Assembly: GCF_003634775.1 (NCBI RefSeq)
Contig: NZ_RBXB01000002.1
Location: 930,001 to 994,000 of the forward strand
Length of the DNA: 64,000 bases
Reading direction: 5' to 3'
Source of the DNA: Chryseobacterium defluvii
Lineage (GTDB): Bacteria; Bacteroidota; Bacteroidia; Flavobacteriales; Weeksellaceae
How positions within the stretch are numbered: position 1 is the stretch's first letter; the number at the start of each line of letters is the position of its first letter. A program made the translations under genes and the position numbers. This document shows positions 17,978 to 29,800 of the stretch, piece by piece. The notes beneath the pieces were generated by a model, which had not been told where the DNA came from, did no database searches, and saw only the letters and a program-made list of their open reading frames with translations.

Positions 17978-19065
17978 AAAAAGTATTATTTATCGATCGT
18001 GACGGGACGCTGATCATAGAACCGGCAGATTATCAGATAGACTCTCTGGAGAAATTGGAATTTTATCCGGGAGTATTTCAAAATATTTCAAGAATTGCCA
18101 GAGAACTCGATTATGAGCTGGTAATGGTGACCAACCAGGATGGGTTGGGGACAGATAGCTTTCCTTATGAAAATTTCATCGGCCCCCATGAAAAAATGTT
18201 AAAGGCATTTGAAAAAGAAGGAATTATTTTCAGTAATATCCTGATTGATAAAAGCTTCGAATATGAAAACCTCCCGACCAGAAAACCGGGAACAGCCTTA
18301 CTGGAAAAATACATTCATGGGAACTATGACCTGGAAAATTCTTATGTGATCGGCGATCGGGTGACGGATATTCAGCTGGCTCAAAATCTGGGTTCCAAAG
18401 CAATTTTCATCAGTGATGTACCCCATGAAAATGCCGTGCTTACTACCAGAAATTGGTCTGAAATTTACCAGTTCTTAAAGAAAATTCCCAGAACAGCCAG
18501 AATAGTGAGGAAAACCAATGAAACGGATATTAAATTGGAAATCAATCTGGATGGCAATGGAAATTCTGAAATTTCGACCGGTTTACCCTTTTTTGATCAC
18601 ATGTTAGAACAAATTGCAAAGCACGGAAATATGGATTTGAAAATTAAGGTGAAAGGTGATCTTCAGGTAGATGAACACCACACGGTTGAAGATGTCGGAA
18701 TTGTTTTGGGAGATGCTGTTCTGAAAGCTTTAGGCCAGAAAAAAGGAATTGAAAGATATGGCTTTCTTCTTCCGATGGATGACAGCCTTGCCTGGTCCGC
18801 CATAGATTTTGGGGGAAGGCCATGGCTGGTTTGGGAGGCTGACTTTCGGAGAGAAAAAATAGGTGATGTCCCTACTGAAATGTTTTCCCATTTTTTCAAA
18901 TCCTTCACAGATTCCTCAAAATCGAATCTGAATATAAGGGCAAAAGGAAATAATGAGCACCATAAGATAGAAGCTATTTTCAAGGCATTTGCCAAATCGA
19001 TAAAAATGGCCGTGAACCAGTCTGATCAAAATTTCAGTATCCCCTCTACCAAAGGAAGCTTATAA
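17974..19065 (+). CDS. hisB: Bifunctional histidinol-phosphatase / imidazoleglycerol-phosphate dehydratase
   Basis: A 363-residue fusion of the two HisB activities. The N-terminal HAD phosphatase (about 1-165) has motif 1 FIDRDGTLI and motif 4 [12 protein letters not shown]. The C-terminal dehydratase (about 170-363) has the metal-ligand motifs [22 protein letters not shown] and its second copy [11 protein letters not shown]. It therefore performs the sixth and eighth steps of the pathway. The fused form is known from enterobacteria and is common in Bacteroidota. ATGA overlap with hisC; 8 bases to hisH. Confidence 0.98.
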   Translation: MKKVLFIDRDGTLIIEPADYQIDSLEKLEFYPGVFQNISRIARELDYELVMVTNQDGLGTDSFPYENFIGPHEKMLKAFEKEGIIFSNILIDKSFEYENLPTRKPGTALLEKYIHGNYDLENSYVIGDRVTDIQLAQNLGSKAIFISDVPHENAVLTTRNWSEIYQFLKKIPRTARIVRKTNETDIKLEINLDGNGNSEISTGLPFFDHMLEQIAKHGNMDLKIKVKGDLQVDEHHTVEDVGIVLGDAVLKALGQKKGIERYGFLLPMDDSLAWSAIDFGGRPWLVWEADFRREKIGDVPTEMFSHFFKSFTDSSKSNLNIRAKGNNEHHKIEAIFKAFAKSIKMAVNQSDQNFSIPSTKGSL

Positions 19066-19073
19066 TAAAATAT

Positions 19074-19649
19074 ATGATTGCAATTATAAAATATAATGGC
19101 GGAAATGTAAATTCCGTTCAGAACGCTTTAAACCGACTGAATACAAATTCCATCGTTACCGATGATCCTGAACTTATACGGAAAGCGGACAAAGTAATTT
19201 TTCCCGGAGTAGGTGAAGCTTCATCCACCATGAAATCGCTTCAAGAAAAAAGGCTGGACCAACTCATTCCGACATTGCTTCAGCCTGTTTTAGGAATTTG
19301 CCTGGGAATGCAGCTCATGTGTAAAAATACAGAAGAAGGGGATACGGATGGCTTAGGAATTTTCGACATTCATGTAAAAAGATTTCCGGCGGGAAATATT
19401 GTTCCTCATATGGGCTGGAATACGGTTTCCGGGCTACAATCCGGATTGTTTTCAGAGTTGGTAGAAGATGATTTATATTTTGTACACAGCTATTATTGTG
19501 AAATATCAGAATATACGACGTCAGTGTGTGATTATATACTTCCTTTCAGCGCATCCCTGCAAAAAGATAATTTTTTCGCTACACAATTTCACCCGGAAAA
19601 ATCGGGCAGAGCCGGGAATGATGTATTAAAAAACTTTTTAAAACTTTAA
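19074..19649 (+). CDS. hisH: Imidazole glycerol phosphate synthase, glutaminase subunit
   Basis: A 191-residue class I glutamine amidotransferase that feeds ammonia to HisF. The nucleophile Cys is in [10 protein letters not shown] (about residue 77-79), with the His and Glu of the triad in QFHPEKSG near the C-terminus. The N-terminal [13 protein letters not shown] and the oxyanion-strand region around VIFPGVGEA are typical. Start ATG at 19074 follows hisB by 8 bases. Functions as a heterodimer with HisF, encoded two genes downstream. Confidence 0.97.
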   Translation: MIAIIKYNGGNVNSVQNALNRLNTNSIVTDDPELIRKADKVIFPGVGEASSTMKSLQEKRLDQLIPTLLQPVLGICLGMQLMCKNTEEGDTDGLGIFDIHVKRFPAGNIVPHMGWNTVSGLQSGLFSELVEDDLYFVHSYYCEISEYTTSVCDYILPFSASLQKDNFFATQFHPEKSGRAGNDVLKNFLKL

Positions 19650-19653
19650 AAAA

Positions 19654-20373
19654 ATGAAGATTATTCCGGCTATTGATATTATCGACGGTAAATGTGTCCG
19701 TCTTTCAAAAGGAGATTATGAGACCAAGAAAATATATAATGAAAATCCTGTAGAGGTTGCCAAGGAATTCGAAAGCTATGGAATCCGGTTTCTTCACCTG
19801 GTAGATCTGGATGGGGCGAAATCGAAACATATAGTGAATCAAAAAGTGATTGAAAGGATTGCCAAAGAAACTTCATTGCAAATTGACTTTGGAGGAGGGC
19901 TTAAAAGTGCAGAAGACATTGAAATAGCCTTTAATTCCGGGGCTGCGCAGATTACCATCGGAAGTATGGCTGTTCAAAATCCCGAATGGTGTTATGACCT
20001 GATTAAAAAGTATCATGAAAAGATCATTCTGGGAGCTGATTGTGAAAACAGAAAAATAAAAACATCCGGCTGGCTGAAAGAAAGTAACAAAGATGTTATT
20101 GAATTGATTATTGACTATCAGCAGAAAGGCATTCAACAGGTGATCTGTACGGATATCGCAAAGGATGGGATGCTGGAAGGACCTTCCATTGATCTGTATG
20201 AGGATATCCTCATCAGGACTTCTGTTCAGCTGGTGGCAAGTGGCGGGATTTCGCGTATGGAAGATGTTTTAAAAATGAAAGAAATCGGGTGTTCAGGGGC
20301 TATTATCGGCAAGGCTATTTATGAAGGAAGAATATCGCTGCAACAGCTTAAAAATTTTATAGAAAATGCTTAA
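19654..20373 (+). CDS. hisA: ProFAR isomerase (phosphoribosylformimino-5-aminoimidazole carboxamide ribotide isomerase)
   Basis: A 239-residue (beta/alpha)8 barrel that isomerises ProFAR to PRFAR. The general-acid/base Asp is in [12 protein letters not shown] at the N-terminus, and the second catalytic Asp is in [12 protein letters not shown]. Phosphate-binding Gly loops are DFGGGLKS and ASGGIS. It ends 8 bases into hisF, which encodes a paralogous barrel. Confidence 0.97.
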   Translation: MKIIPAIDIIDGKCVRLSKGDYETKKIYNENPVEVAKEFESYGIRFLHLVDLDGAKSKHIVNQKVIERIAKETSLQIDFGGGLKSAEDIEIAFNSGAAQITIGSMAVQNPEWCYDLIKKYHEKIILGADCENRKIKTSGWLKESNKDVIELIIDYQQKGIQQVICTDIAKDGMLEGPSIDLYEDILIRTSVQLVASGGISRMEDVLKMKEIGCSGAIIGKAIYEGRISLQQLKNFIENA

Positions 20374-21118
20374 AAAAAGAATAATCCCCTGTTTAGATAT
20401 TAAAGACGGAACAACGGTAAAAGGAATTAATTTCCAAGGGCTTAAAAATGCCGGAAATCCGGTTGAGCTGGCCAAAAAATATGAACAGGAAGGTGCGGAT
20501 GAACTCGTTTTCCTTGATATTACAGCCACCACTGAAGAGCGGAAAACGTTTGCAGGGCTTGTGAAAAAAATTGCCGTACAATTGAGCATTCCCTTTACGG
20601 TAGGGGGCGGAATTTCAACCGTTGAAGATGTAAGAAAACTTCTGGAAGCCGGAGCAGATAAGATAAGCATCAATTCTTCTGCTGTGAAGAACCCTCAATT
20701 GATTTCCGATCTGGCTAAAGAATTTGGCAGTCAGTGTGTCGTAGTGGCTATTGATACGAAACATGTTGACCAATCAGATTGGGTACATATTAAAGGAGGA
20801 AGGGAAATTACCGGGCTTCAGACTATAGAATGGGCAAAGAAAGCAGAACTTCTGGGTGCCGGAGAAATACTTTTAACATCCATGGACGGCGACGGAACAA
20901 AAAAAGGATTTGATATAAGAATTACCCGTTTGGTTTCGGAACATGTTAATATTCCTGTGATTGCTTCAGGAGGAGCCGGAAGGATAGAAGACTTTGAAGA
21001 TGTATTTCAAAAAACAAAAGCAACCGGAGCATTGGCTGCAAGCGTATTTCATTTCGGGGAAATAGACATCAGAGAATTAAAAAATGAATTAAAAATTAAA
21101 AACATACCCATACGATGA
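20366..21118 (+). CDS. hisF: Imidazole glycerol phosphate synthase, cyclase subunit
   Basis: A 250-residue (beta/alpha)8 barrel that uses HisH-derived ammonia to cyclise PRFAR into imidazole glycerol phosphate and AICAR. Catalytic Asp residues are in [12 protein letters not shown] (N-terminus) and [15 protein letters not shown]. Phosphate loops are TVGGGIST and ASGGAG. The released AICAR links to purine synthesis (purC and purF are elsewhere in this window). Overlaps hisA by 8 and hisI by 4 bases. Confidence 0.97.
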   Translation: MLKKRIIPCLDIKDGTTVKGINFQGLKNAGNPVELAKKYEQEGADELVFLDITATTEERKTFAGLVKKIAVQLSIPFTVGGGISTVEDVRKLLEAGADKISINSSAVKNPQLISDLAKEFGSQCVVVAIDTKHVDQSDWVHIKGGREITGLQTIEWAKKAELLGAGEILLTSMDGDGTKKGFDIRITRLVSEHVNIPVIASGGAGRIEDFEDVFQKTKATGALAASVFHFGEIDIRELKNELKIKNIPIR

Positions 21119-21705
21119 CAATAGATTTTAATAAATCAGGAGGACTTGTTCCTGTAATTATTCAGGATAACAGGACTCTTCAGGTACTTATGTTAGGATA
21201 TATGAATGAAGAAGCTCTTGCAAAAACCAAACAAGAAGGGCGGGTGACTTTTTTCAGTCGTTCGAAAAACAGGCTTTGGACAAAAGGAGAGGAGTCTGGG
21301 AATTTTCTTATCGTAAAAAGTATTGATCCGGATTGTGATCAAGATACGATTCTTATAAAGGTTGTTCCCCAAAATGTAGTGTGTCATACAGGAAGTTTCA
21401 GTTGTTTTGGTAAAAAGTATTCTAAAGGTTTTGTATATGAACTGCAAGAGAAAATATCAAAACGAATTGATGAGAAAACAGAGAATTCCTACACGTATTC
21501 GCTTTACCAAAGAGGTATTAATAAGATGGCTCAGAAAGTAGGAGAGGAAGCAGTAGAATTGATAATTGAAGCTAAAGACAATAATGAGGAGTTATTGAAG
21601 AATGAAGCGGCGGATCTTCTTTACCATTTTTTGATTTTGCTGAAATCGAAAAGGGTTTTGCTTGAGGATATTGAAGAAGTTTTGAAGAAGAGAGATCAGT
21701 TATAA
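21115..21705 (+). CDS. hisIE: Bifunctional phosphoribosyl-AMP cyclohydrolase / phosphoribosyl-ATP pyrophosphatase
   Basis: A 196-residue fusion. The N-terminal cyclohydrolase (about 1-110) has [15 protein letters not shown] and metal-ligand Cys residues in DPDCDQDT and [11 protein letters not shown]. The C-terminal MazG-like pyrophosphatase (about 115-196) has [11 protein letters not shown] and the ExxD-type [11 protein letters not shown]. It carries out the second and third steps of the pathway and is the last gene of the operon. A hairpin terminator lies about 107 bases after the stop. Confidence 0.97.
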   Translation: MTIDFNKSGGLVPVIIQDNRTLQVLMLGYMNEEALAKTKQEGRVTFFSRSKNRLWTKGEESGNFLIVKSIDPDCDQDTILIKVVPQNVVCHTGSFSCFGKKYSKGFVYELQEKISKRIDEKTENSYTYSLYQRGINKMAQKVGEEAVELIIEAKDNNEELLKNEAADLLYHFLILLKSKRVLLEDIEEVLKKRDQL

Positions 21706-21811
21706 AATTAAAACTAGTCAAATGAAGGAAACATTAGCAACCCAACCATAAAATTGCATCTTAAATTATAATACGACATCATTTGTCGCTTTGTTGAAAT
21801 AGTTTTGAATG

Positions 21812-21848
21812 AGAAGAATAAATACGATTTATCATATTTATTCTTTTT
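21812..21848 (+). terminator. Terminator at the end of the his operon
   Basis: AT-rich perfect 11-bp stem (arms 21814-21824 and 21835-21845) with a 10-base loop, followed by TTT. It lies in the 228-base gap between hisIE and the next operon. Confidence 0.6.
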
Positions 21849-21933
21849 AATGTGAATTGGATTGCTAAAATTTGTTAAGTTTACAAATTATTAATAATAA
21901 ACACTAGTATTAATTTTTAAATACACAAGATAG

Positions 21934-23559
21934 ATGAAAAAAATCTACATGAGTGCATTCTTCTTATGTACTACGACTGTGCTGTATTCTCAAAACGTGT
22001 TGTGGCAGAAAGACATCAAATCCAATACCCAGGATTTCCTTTCACAAGTAACCACTACGATTGACGGACAGTATTTGATCACAGGAAGCTCCATTCAAAG
22101 CTCTAAGTCTCAGGCTTCAGGCAGTAAGCAAAATAACGGCTACGATTTCCATTTAGTCAAGCTCAACCAGCAAGGCGAAGAAGTCTGGGAAAAATACTTC
22201 TCAGGACAGAACCATGATTTCCTGTCTGCCACAGTGAACACCCAGGAAGGAGGCTTTCTTCTCTCTGGAACATCTTATAGTGGGAAATCTTTGGATAAGA
22301 AAGAAGATTCCAAAGGAGGCTCAGATTTATGGTTGATTAAAATCAATGAATTCGGGGAAGAGCAGTGGCAGAAAACATTAGGCACAGCTTCTGATGAAGA
22401 AGCCAGAGCTGTGATTCAAACCACAGACTTAGGCTATTTTGTGGCAGGAAATGTTCAGAACTCAGCTAAAGGATTTGGTTCTAAAGATATCTGGATCATA
22501 AGACTTGATAAAACAGGAAAACAAACTTCAGAACTGATCTTAGGAGGAAAAGGACTCGATGAAGTGGAGAAAATGATTCCGACCAAAGATGGAGGTGTTT
22601 TGCTAGGGATCTATTCAAGGAGTTCCGAGGTTCGTGGTACGGGTTCCGTGTCTAGCTCATCCAACTCGAAACCCGAGAACACGCATTCCGTATCCCGCTT
22701 CGCGAAAACAACCACTAACGAAGGTGAAGGCGATTACTGGATCATCAAGCTTTCTAAAGACGGAAAAGTGGAATGGGAAAAGAATTATGGCGGAAAGGCA
22801 GATGATCATCTGAGAACCCTTGCTTTAACTTCCACGGGATATATCATTGGTGGAGAATCAAGATCAGAAAGATCAGGAAATAAAACCACAGGCATAGAAG
22901 AAGGAACCGACTTATGGCTGATTTCCTTAAATGAAAGAGGCGAAGAATTATGGCAGAAATCCTACAACTTTAAGAACAGGGATGTTTTGATGGGAATGAG
23001 TGTGATTCAGAGTCAAGATGAAAGAGAAAAGAATAAAGACATTACCAAAGGAATACTATTAGGAGGTTATACCCAGGCAGAAGGAAGAATAGAAAGTGAT
23101 GATGAAACGTTCTGGATGCTGTATCTGGATCAGGAAGGGAAGGAACAGTGGAGAAAGCATGTGAAGGGAGAATCAAGAAAGAAGGAGGAAAGATTATCAG
23201 ATATCAGATTAAACAGGGATGGTTCGATCATTTTAGCAGGAACCAGCGCAGAGGAATTAGGAAAAGAGAACTGGAAGATCGTGAAATTAGGTAACGGACA
23301 GATCGATCAGCTGATTGAAAAGCAGGACATCAAAGTCTATCCGAATCCTGTATCGGATTATACCTATGTTGAGATCGGATATGAATTTAAGGAAGCGGAT
23401 ATTTTGTTATATGATATGAGTGGTAAGCTTCTGCAACAAACCAAGACTAAGAATAAGGTAACGAAGATCAATACTCAGGCTCTGATCCAGGGAGCTTACC
23501 TGATCACAATAAAAACAGATACCAATAAAAACGCAAGTGCGAAAATCATTAAGAAATAA
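21934..23559 (+). CDS. T9SS-sorted beta-repeat (propeller-like) surface protein
   Basis: A 541-residue secreted protein. A Sec signal peptide (about 1-20, ending near LYSQ) is followed by about six degenerate repeats of the pattern GxxLxxGxS...GxDxWLIKLNxxGExxWQKxxGG, suggesting a beta-propeller. The C-terminal 75 residues are a type A T9SS sorting domain: IKVYPNPVSDYTYVEI, then LYDMSGKLL and GAYLITIKT. It should be exported to the cell surface or released. The repeat near residues 229-262 carries an unusual serine-rich, GC-rich insert. It is first of four genes with gaps of only 6, 8 and 6 bases, so it is probably co-expressed with the RHS proteins. Confidence 0.85.
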   Translation: MKKIYMSAFFLCTTTVLYSQNVLWQKDIKSNTQDFLSQVTTTIDGQYLITGSSIQSSKSQASGSKQNNGYDFHLVKLNQQGEEVWEKYFSGQNHDFLSATVNTQEGGFLLSGTSYSGKSLDKKEDSKGGSDLWLIKINEFGEEQWQKTLGTASDEEARAVIQTTDLGYFVAGNVQNSAKGFGSKDIWIIRLDKTGKQTSELILGGKGLDEVEKMIPTKDGGVLLGIYSRSSEVRGTGSVSSSSNSKPENTHSVSRFAKTTTNEGEGDYWIIKLSKDGKVEWEKNYGGKADDHLRTLALTSTGYIIGGESRSERSGNKTTGIEEGTDLWLISLNERGEELWQKSYNFKNRDVLMGMSVIQSQDEREKNKDITKGILLGGYTQAEGRIESDDETFWMLYLDQEGKEQWRKHVKGESRKKEERLSDIRLNRDGSIILAGTSAEELGKENWKIVKLGNGQIDQLIEKQDIKVYPNPVSDYTYVEIGYEFKEADILLYDMSGKLLQQTKTKNKVTKINTQALIQGAYLITIKTDTNKNASAKIIKK

Positions 23560-23565
23560 ACTAAG

Positions 23566-26500
23566 ATGAAAAAAATATTAATTCCATTGGCATCACTGAT
23601 GATTGTCAATATTTTTGCTCAGCAACAATCTGATCTTGCTGCACTACCCAATATAATCCCTCCTTCACCTACAGCGTATGCATTGGGGAATTATGGAAAT
23701 GTTCCTGTGGGATTATTTACAGGATCTCCTAACGTCTCAATTCCCTTATTGACTTATAAAACCAACAACATTACACTACCCATCAGTCTTTTTTATGGAT
23801 CTAATGGGATTAAAGTAGATGATGTTTCAACCAATGTGGGTTTAGGCTGGAGTTTAAATTTTGGAGGTGTTATTACCAGAACAGTAAGAGACAGAGCAGA
23901 TGAATCTTCAACCCATATCAGTACTCCTGAAAATGTTTCGGGAGCTTATGCTAATGCTATCACCAATAAATTTCTGTCTACTATAGGAAACGGATCAACA
24001 TCTTTAGATACTGAAGCTGATTTATATTCATTTAATTTTAATGGTAATTCAGGTAAGTTTTTCTTTGATCAAAATGATGTTCCCCATATCGTAGACCAGC
24101 AAGCCATTAAAATTGAGAAAAGCACAGAAGGTTTTGTATTAACCCTTCCCAATGGAGAAAAGCATTATTTTAATGAAACTGAGCAGACTATGTACACTTC
24201 AAGTGGCAATGGTCATTCTGTTCCTTCAGGAGCCATTACAGCATGGTATCTCACCAAAATAGTACATCCCAACGGAGATGAAGTTTATTTCACATACAGT
24301 ACAGCAAATATTACGGAATATGTAGGTTCTCAATCCCAATACTTAAAAATGTCTGTTGGGTACCCTGCACAGCAGGCTTCTTGTCAGGGAGGAAGTGGCT
24401 ATGTACTCCCTCCAACAATGGGAATGATTGCGGATAACAATATTGAAATTCTTGGAAAAAAAGTAATTTCAATAAGCAGTAATAATCTGAATGCAGGAAC
24501 CATTACTTTCGAGTATGAAACGGACACCACCACATTGGATGTAGATGGAAACAAAAAAATAAAGGTAATCCGCCAGCTTGACAGAAACGGGAACATTCTT
24601 GAGAGTACTACATTCAATTATTTAAATACCAGTAATAAAAGAAACTTTTTAAGTAGTCTTGTTTTTAAAGACCCTTTTAAAAACTATAGTTTTGAATATG
24701 AAAGTCCTTCTCTATTTCCTGCAAGATTATCATTCAGTCAGGATCAGTGGGGATATTATAATGGTAAGGCTAACGCTAATCTGATTCCAGCTAACATTTC
24801 AGATTATAACCTGAAAAATTTCAACTATAACGGAGCCAATAAAGAACCAGATCCCAACTTTGCTAAAATAGGAATGCTCAAAAGGGTAACCTATCCTACA
24901 AAAGGATACACTGATTTAGAGTATGAAGGCAATACCTATTGGGGAGAAAAAACGATTTATCCCGCCATTACCACTCAAAATATTTCGATAAGAAACACCA
25001 TATCGGTAGATGATTTTGTAAGTACCTCGTACACTTTCACTTCTCCGATCAATCAGACTGTAAAAGTAACAGGAAGTGCTGTCTTTAACACACAATGCAC
25101 TGATCAGACTCATACCCCAATAGGGATTGTACACGGAGCTAGTTTTTATAAGATAATTCAAGGTGCTCCTACACAAGTTGGCAGTGACTATCAATTCTTA
25201 GGTAATGATGAAGTGCTTTTTGAAGCTGTGGCAGGACAAACCTATACTATTACCATTGATGCGGGAAGATGCACCTATACAAGAGCAGGCATCAACTATT
25301 ATGCAACAGCTCCACAAGTGATCAATACCAATTTAGATACAGGAGGAGTAAGAATAAAATCAACGAAAGATGTGGATGCTCCAACTTCTCAGAACATCTA
25401 TAAAAGATATTACTATGCCCATAAAGACGATCTCACTCATTCTTCAGGTCAGAAAGGAAATAAGCCATATTATGTTGATGTTGCAAAATGGCAAACTTCC
25501 TGTGGTGTAGGGGTGTGCACCTATGTCGAAAACTCTAATGTTATCTTATCATCAAGCAGCATGATTCCTTTATATAATACCGAGACAAGTTCTTGCTTAT
25601 ATCCTTTTGTTACCATTAGTGAAGGGGGAGATCAGTTTGAAAGAGGGGGAGAAATGAAGGAATTTAAAATCCGAAGAGATAATGCAGGAAGCAATATCTG
25701 GGGTTCAGGAGGTTTAAGCAGTGCTCCTTGGACTAATAGAGGTTGGGACAATGGTTCTGAATTAAAATCAACGATATTAAGAAAGAATTCATCCACGTTA
25801 GAAGTTGTTCAGGAAAAAGAAAATATCTATGAAAAGAATGACAACAATACTTTTGAACTTAAAAGTTTTGCTGGAAGAAAACTATATGATATGATATGTC
25901 CTGCCAATTATTCATATACCTGTACAGCTACAGATGTTGCTGCTGCTGGCAATGAATGTTCAGGAAAAGCAGTGGGAACTCAGGTTTATTTAACTAATGT
26001 TGATAATATCAGCGTTACAGAATATCGAAATATTTCCTACTTGCATTACTTAAAATCCCAGAAAACAACTGATTTTTTAAATGGGCTTCCTGTAGTAACA
26101 CAGACCGAATATTTTTACAATAATCCTTCGAATTATCAATTAAGCAAGCAAAAAGTTACCTTCCCTGATGCAATAATGAATGAAACAACTTATAGCTATG
26201 CTCATGAAAAAGGAAATCAGCTGATGATTGGGAAAAATATGGTTGGGATTCCTTTGGAAACAGTTTCTACCCAAACCATTGGGAGCACAACCAAAACATT
26301 ATCAAAAACAGAAACAATATACCCTACTTCAGTTCCAACAACTGAAACGGGAAATTTAGTATTGCCAGTCTCAGTATTAACCCACGATATTCCTAATAAC
26401 AGTACTACCACCGAAGTAAAATTTGACAAGTATGATGCTAATGGGAATCTGTTGCAGTATACCTCAAAATCAGGTATTCCTGTTGCGATCATCTGGGGCT

Positions 26501-26850
26501 ATAACAATACACAACCAATTGCTAAAGTAGAAGGAGCTACGTATGATCAATTGGTGAATTCAGGACTTATTTCTGCTATTGTTTCAGCATCTGACAATGA
26601 CGCTTCTGATCCAAATACGGAAGGCACCCTGCGTAATGCCCTGGATAGTTTCAGAAATAATTCCAGCCTGTCCGGATACCAGATTACGACCATCACTTAT
26701 AATCCTTTGATCGGAGTAACCAGCATGACACCTCCTTCGGGAATCAGGGAAGTATACATCTATGATTCTTTTAACAGGCTAAAAGAAATCAGGGAAAATG
26801 ATGCAGCAGGAAATATCCTGAAAGAATTTAAATATAACTATAAAAACTAA
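23566..26850 (+). CDS. Large secreted RHS/SpvB-like protein, first of a pair
   Basis: A 1094-residue protein with a signal peptide (ends near NIFAQ). The N-terminal region matches the opening of Bacteroidota RHS-type shells: NVPVGLFTGSPNVSIP, then LPISLFYGSNGIKV and VGLGWSLNFGGVITR. The body has scattered YD-like pieces (VIRQLDRNGNILESTTFNY), and the C-terminus ends in RHS-style repeats (REVYIYDSFNRLKEI). It lacks an RHS core with a DPxG cleavage motif and lacks a T9SS tail. It is followed after 8 bases by the core-bearing protein. A TcB/TcC-like two-part shell is possible but inferred. Confidence 0.75.
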   Translation: MKKILIPLASLMIVNIFAQQQSDLAALPNIIPPSPTAYALGNYGNVPVGLFTGSPNVSIPLLTYKTNNITLPISLFYGSNGIKVDDVSTNVGLGWSLNFGGVITRTVRDRADESSTHISTPENVSGAYANAITNKFLSTIGNGSTSLDTEADLYSFNFNGNSGKFFFDQNDVPHIVDQQAIKIEKSTEGFVLTLPNGEKHYFNETEQTMYTSSGNGHSVPSGAITAWYLTKIVHPNGDEVYFTYSTANITEYVGSQSQYLKMSVGYPAQQASCQGGSGYVLPPTMGMIADNNIEILGKKVISISSNNLNAGTITFEYETDTTTLDVDGNKKIKVIRQLDRNGNILESTTFNYLNTSNKRNFLSSLVFKDPFKNYSFEYESPSLFPARLSFSQDQWGYYNGKANANLIPANISDYNLKNFNYNGANKEPDPNFAKIGMLKRVTYPTKGYTDLEYEGNTYWGEKTIYPAITTQNISIRNTISVDDFVSTSYTFTSPINQTVKVTGSAVFNTQCTDQTHTPIGIVHGASFYKIIQGAPTQVGSDYQFLGNDEVLFEAVAGQTYTITIDAGRCTYTRAGINYYATAPQVINTNLDTGGVRIKSTKDVDAPTSQNIYKRYYYAHKDDLTHSSGQKGNKPYYVDVAKWQTSCGVGVCTYVENSNVILSSSSMIPLYNTETSSCLYPFVTISEGGDQFERGGEMKEFKIRRDNAGSNIWGSGGLSSAPWTNRGWDNGSELKSTILRKNSSTLEVVQEKENIYEKNDNNTFELKSFAGRKLYDMICPANYSYTCTATDVAAAGNECSGKAVGTQVYLTNVDNISVTEYRNISYLHYLKSQKTTDFLNGLPVVTQTEYFYNNPSNYQLSKQKVTFPDAIMNETTYSYAHEKGNQLMIGKNMVGIPLETVSTQTIGSTTKTLSKTETIYPTSVPTTETGNLVLPVSVLTHDIPNNSTTTEVKFDKYDANGNLLQYTSKSGIPVAIIWGYNNTQPIAKVEGATYDQLVNSGLISAIVSASDNDASDPNTEGTLRNALDSFRNNSSLSGYQITTITYNPLIGVTSMTPPSGIREVYIYDSFNRLKEIRENDAAGNILKEFKYNYKN

Positions 26851-26858
26851 ACACAGAT

Positions 26859-29800
26859 ATGAAAAAAATAATCATCCCGATAGGTGCTTTATTGGTAGCT
26901 GGCTTAGCTCATGCCCAGACCACTCCAAGCAGTACCGAAAATTATGTATACACGAAAACCTATTTATCAGATCCGACAGCAGGAACTCCAAAAACCTCAG
27001 AAACCATCCAATATTTTGACGGATTGGGAAGACCTAAGCAAATAGTGAACGTTAAAGCTTCTCCTCAAGGAAAGGATGTAGTGTCTCATGTTGAATATGA
27101 CGGATTCGGAAGACAGGTCAAAGACTACCTTCCCGTTCCACAATCAGGAACGCAAAATGGAGCTATTTATACTTCACCACTGGGAAATGCTTCAACAATT
27201 TATGGAGGTGAAAAAATCTATGCTGAGAAAATATTGGAAAACTCACCATTAGACAGGCCTTTACAACAGATTCAGGTAGGAAACGAGTGGACTAATAAAC
27301 CTGTCAATTTTGAGTATGGGACCAATATTGAAAATGATAATATAAAACGGTATGAGACGGTAACCACCTGGAATGCTACGGATAAGGTTTATATTTCCAC
27401 TATTCAACAATCGGAAAACTTCCCCATAGGACAATTGTATAAAAATAGCATAACAGATGAAGACGGTAATAAAACGATTGAATTTAAAAACGGCGGAGGA
27501 CAAACACTTTTAGTAAGAAAGGTGATCAGTGCAACAGAGAATGCCGATACGTATTATGTTTACAATGAATATAGCCAGCTAGCCTATGTTATTCCGCCAT
27601 TAGCTTCTATTGGAACTATTGATCAAACTGTTTTGGATAATTTTTGTTATCGTTATAAATATGATAGTAAAAACCGATTGGTAGAAAAGAAGCTTCCCGG
27701 AAAAGGATGGGAATATCTACTGTATGATAAACAAGACCGCCTGGTAGCTACTCAGGATGCAAAACTAAGAGAAAATGGGCTATGGCTATATACCAAATAT
27801 GATCAATTTGGCAGGGTAGCTATCACGGGTATTTCTATAGGCTCATCAAGAATTTCGGAACAGAATGAAGTAGATGGGCTAGGTTCCAATAATCTGAACA
27901 GGATCAATTATGTATTCTTCAACAGACAGGGAATGGATGTGTACTACGACAATCCTGATATTACCTATCCCAATTCTACCAAATGGGTGACTTTATTATC
28001 GTTAAATTACTATGACACTTATCCTGCCTACAGCTTCAACCCAAGTTTCCCGGCAACCATTTACGGAAAGCAGACTTTAACGGATAATCCGGCCTCAACA
28101 GGAAAAAGCACCAAGAGTCTTCCTGTGATGACTTTTGTAAAGAACATCGAAGATAATAACTGGACCAAGAATTATAATTATTATGATACCAAAGGAAGAA
28201 CCATTGGAACGCATTCCATTAATTATTTAGGAGGCTATACCAAAACAGAATCTGATTTGGATTTGGCAGGAGCTGTACAGCAAACCAAAACCTACCACAA
28301 AAGGTTAAGTACCGATGCTGAAAAAGTCATTACCGAAACATTTGAGTATGACAGCCAAAACAGGCTTAAAAAACATTACCATCAGGTAGACAGCCTGCCT
28401 CAGGAATTATTGGCAGATAATACATACAATGAATTGTCTCAACTAATCAATAAACAAGTAGGAAACAATCTTCAGAGTATAGATTATGCTTACAACATCA
28501 GAGGCTGGATGACTAAGATCAATGATCCAGGTAATTTAAACGGGGCGTTGTTTGGATATGAAATAAAATATAATAATCCTGAGAATACTTCTCTTGCTTC
28601 TCCCAGATATAATGGAAATATTTCAGAGGTAAGCTGGAGGGTTTCTAATACGGATGTTTTTAAACGGTATTCATACAATTACGATTCTTTGAACAGGCTT
28701 AAAGAAGCTATCTTTTCAAACCCAGATGCTTCTGTTCCTGAAACTCATTTTAATGATGAGAAAATAGACTATGACCTTAATGGTAATATTGTTCATTTAG
28801 AAAGAAAAGCAAAAAGTTTAAACGGGAGTTCCACAGAGCTTATAGATTATCTGAATTATGAGTATCATGCTAATAAACTGAATTTAATAATAGATGAATC
28901 TCAGAATCCTACAGGATATGAGGGAGGCGGAAATTTCATAGACTATGATGTTAATGGTAATATGACCAGTATGATGGATAAAAATATTAGTGCTATTGGG
29001 TATAATTATCAAAACCTGCCGAATGTTATCACTACTGCTGACAATAATAAAAAAATATATCATACATACAGAGCAGACGGTACTAAGCTTAGAAAGATAT
29101 ACAATATTTCTTATCCGCAGGACGGGACCTATTTTGCCACTGTGACGGAATATTTGGACGGTTTCCATTATCTGACCACTCAGGGAGTGTATAAAAGTGA
29201 TTTTAATGCGCTGGATTATGCTTATGAGCAGGAAGCTTTTATGAAAGAAATAAATCTCAGCCCGGATACAGAACTACAGTTTGTTCCCACAGCAGAAGGG
29301 TTTTATGATTTTGCAAAAAATGAGTATATTTACCAGTATAAGGACCATTTAGGAAATGTGAGGGTAAGTTTTCGTAATAAGGATGGAGATCCTATAATTA
29401 CAGATCAAAATGATTATTATCCTTTTGGAATGAATATTCCTAGAGAAGAACAAGCGGTTTTTGGAACGGCTAGTTTGTACAACTATAAATATAACGGAAA
29501 AGAGCTTCAGGAGACGGGGATGTATGATTATGGAGCGAGGATGTATATGCCAGATATCGGGAGATGGGGAGTGTTAGATCCATTGGCAGAACTACAATCT
29601 CGATTTAGTCCTTATCATTATAGTTATAACAATCCTATTTTTTATAATGACCCTACAGGAATGATTGGAGATTGTCCTACTTGTCCAAAAGGTATAACAA
29701 ACATTAACTTACTTCCTAATGGAGAAAAAGAAATGCAGATAGAAGAGGTATTACTAACTGGAACTAAAAAGTCTTCTTTCAATTATTCGGCGGCTTTTCA

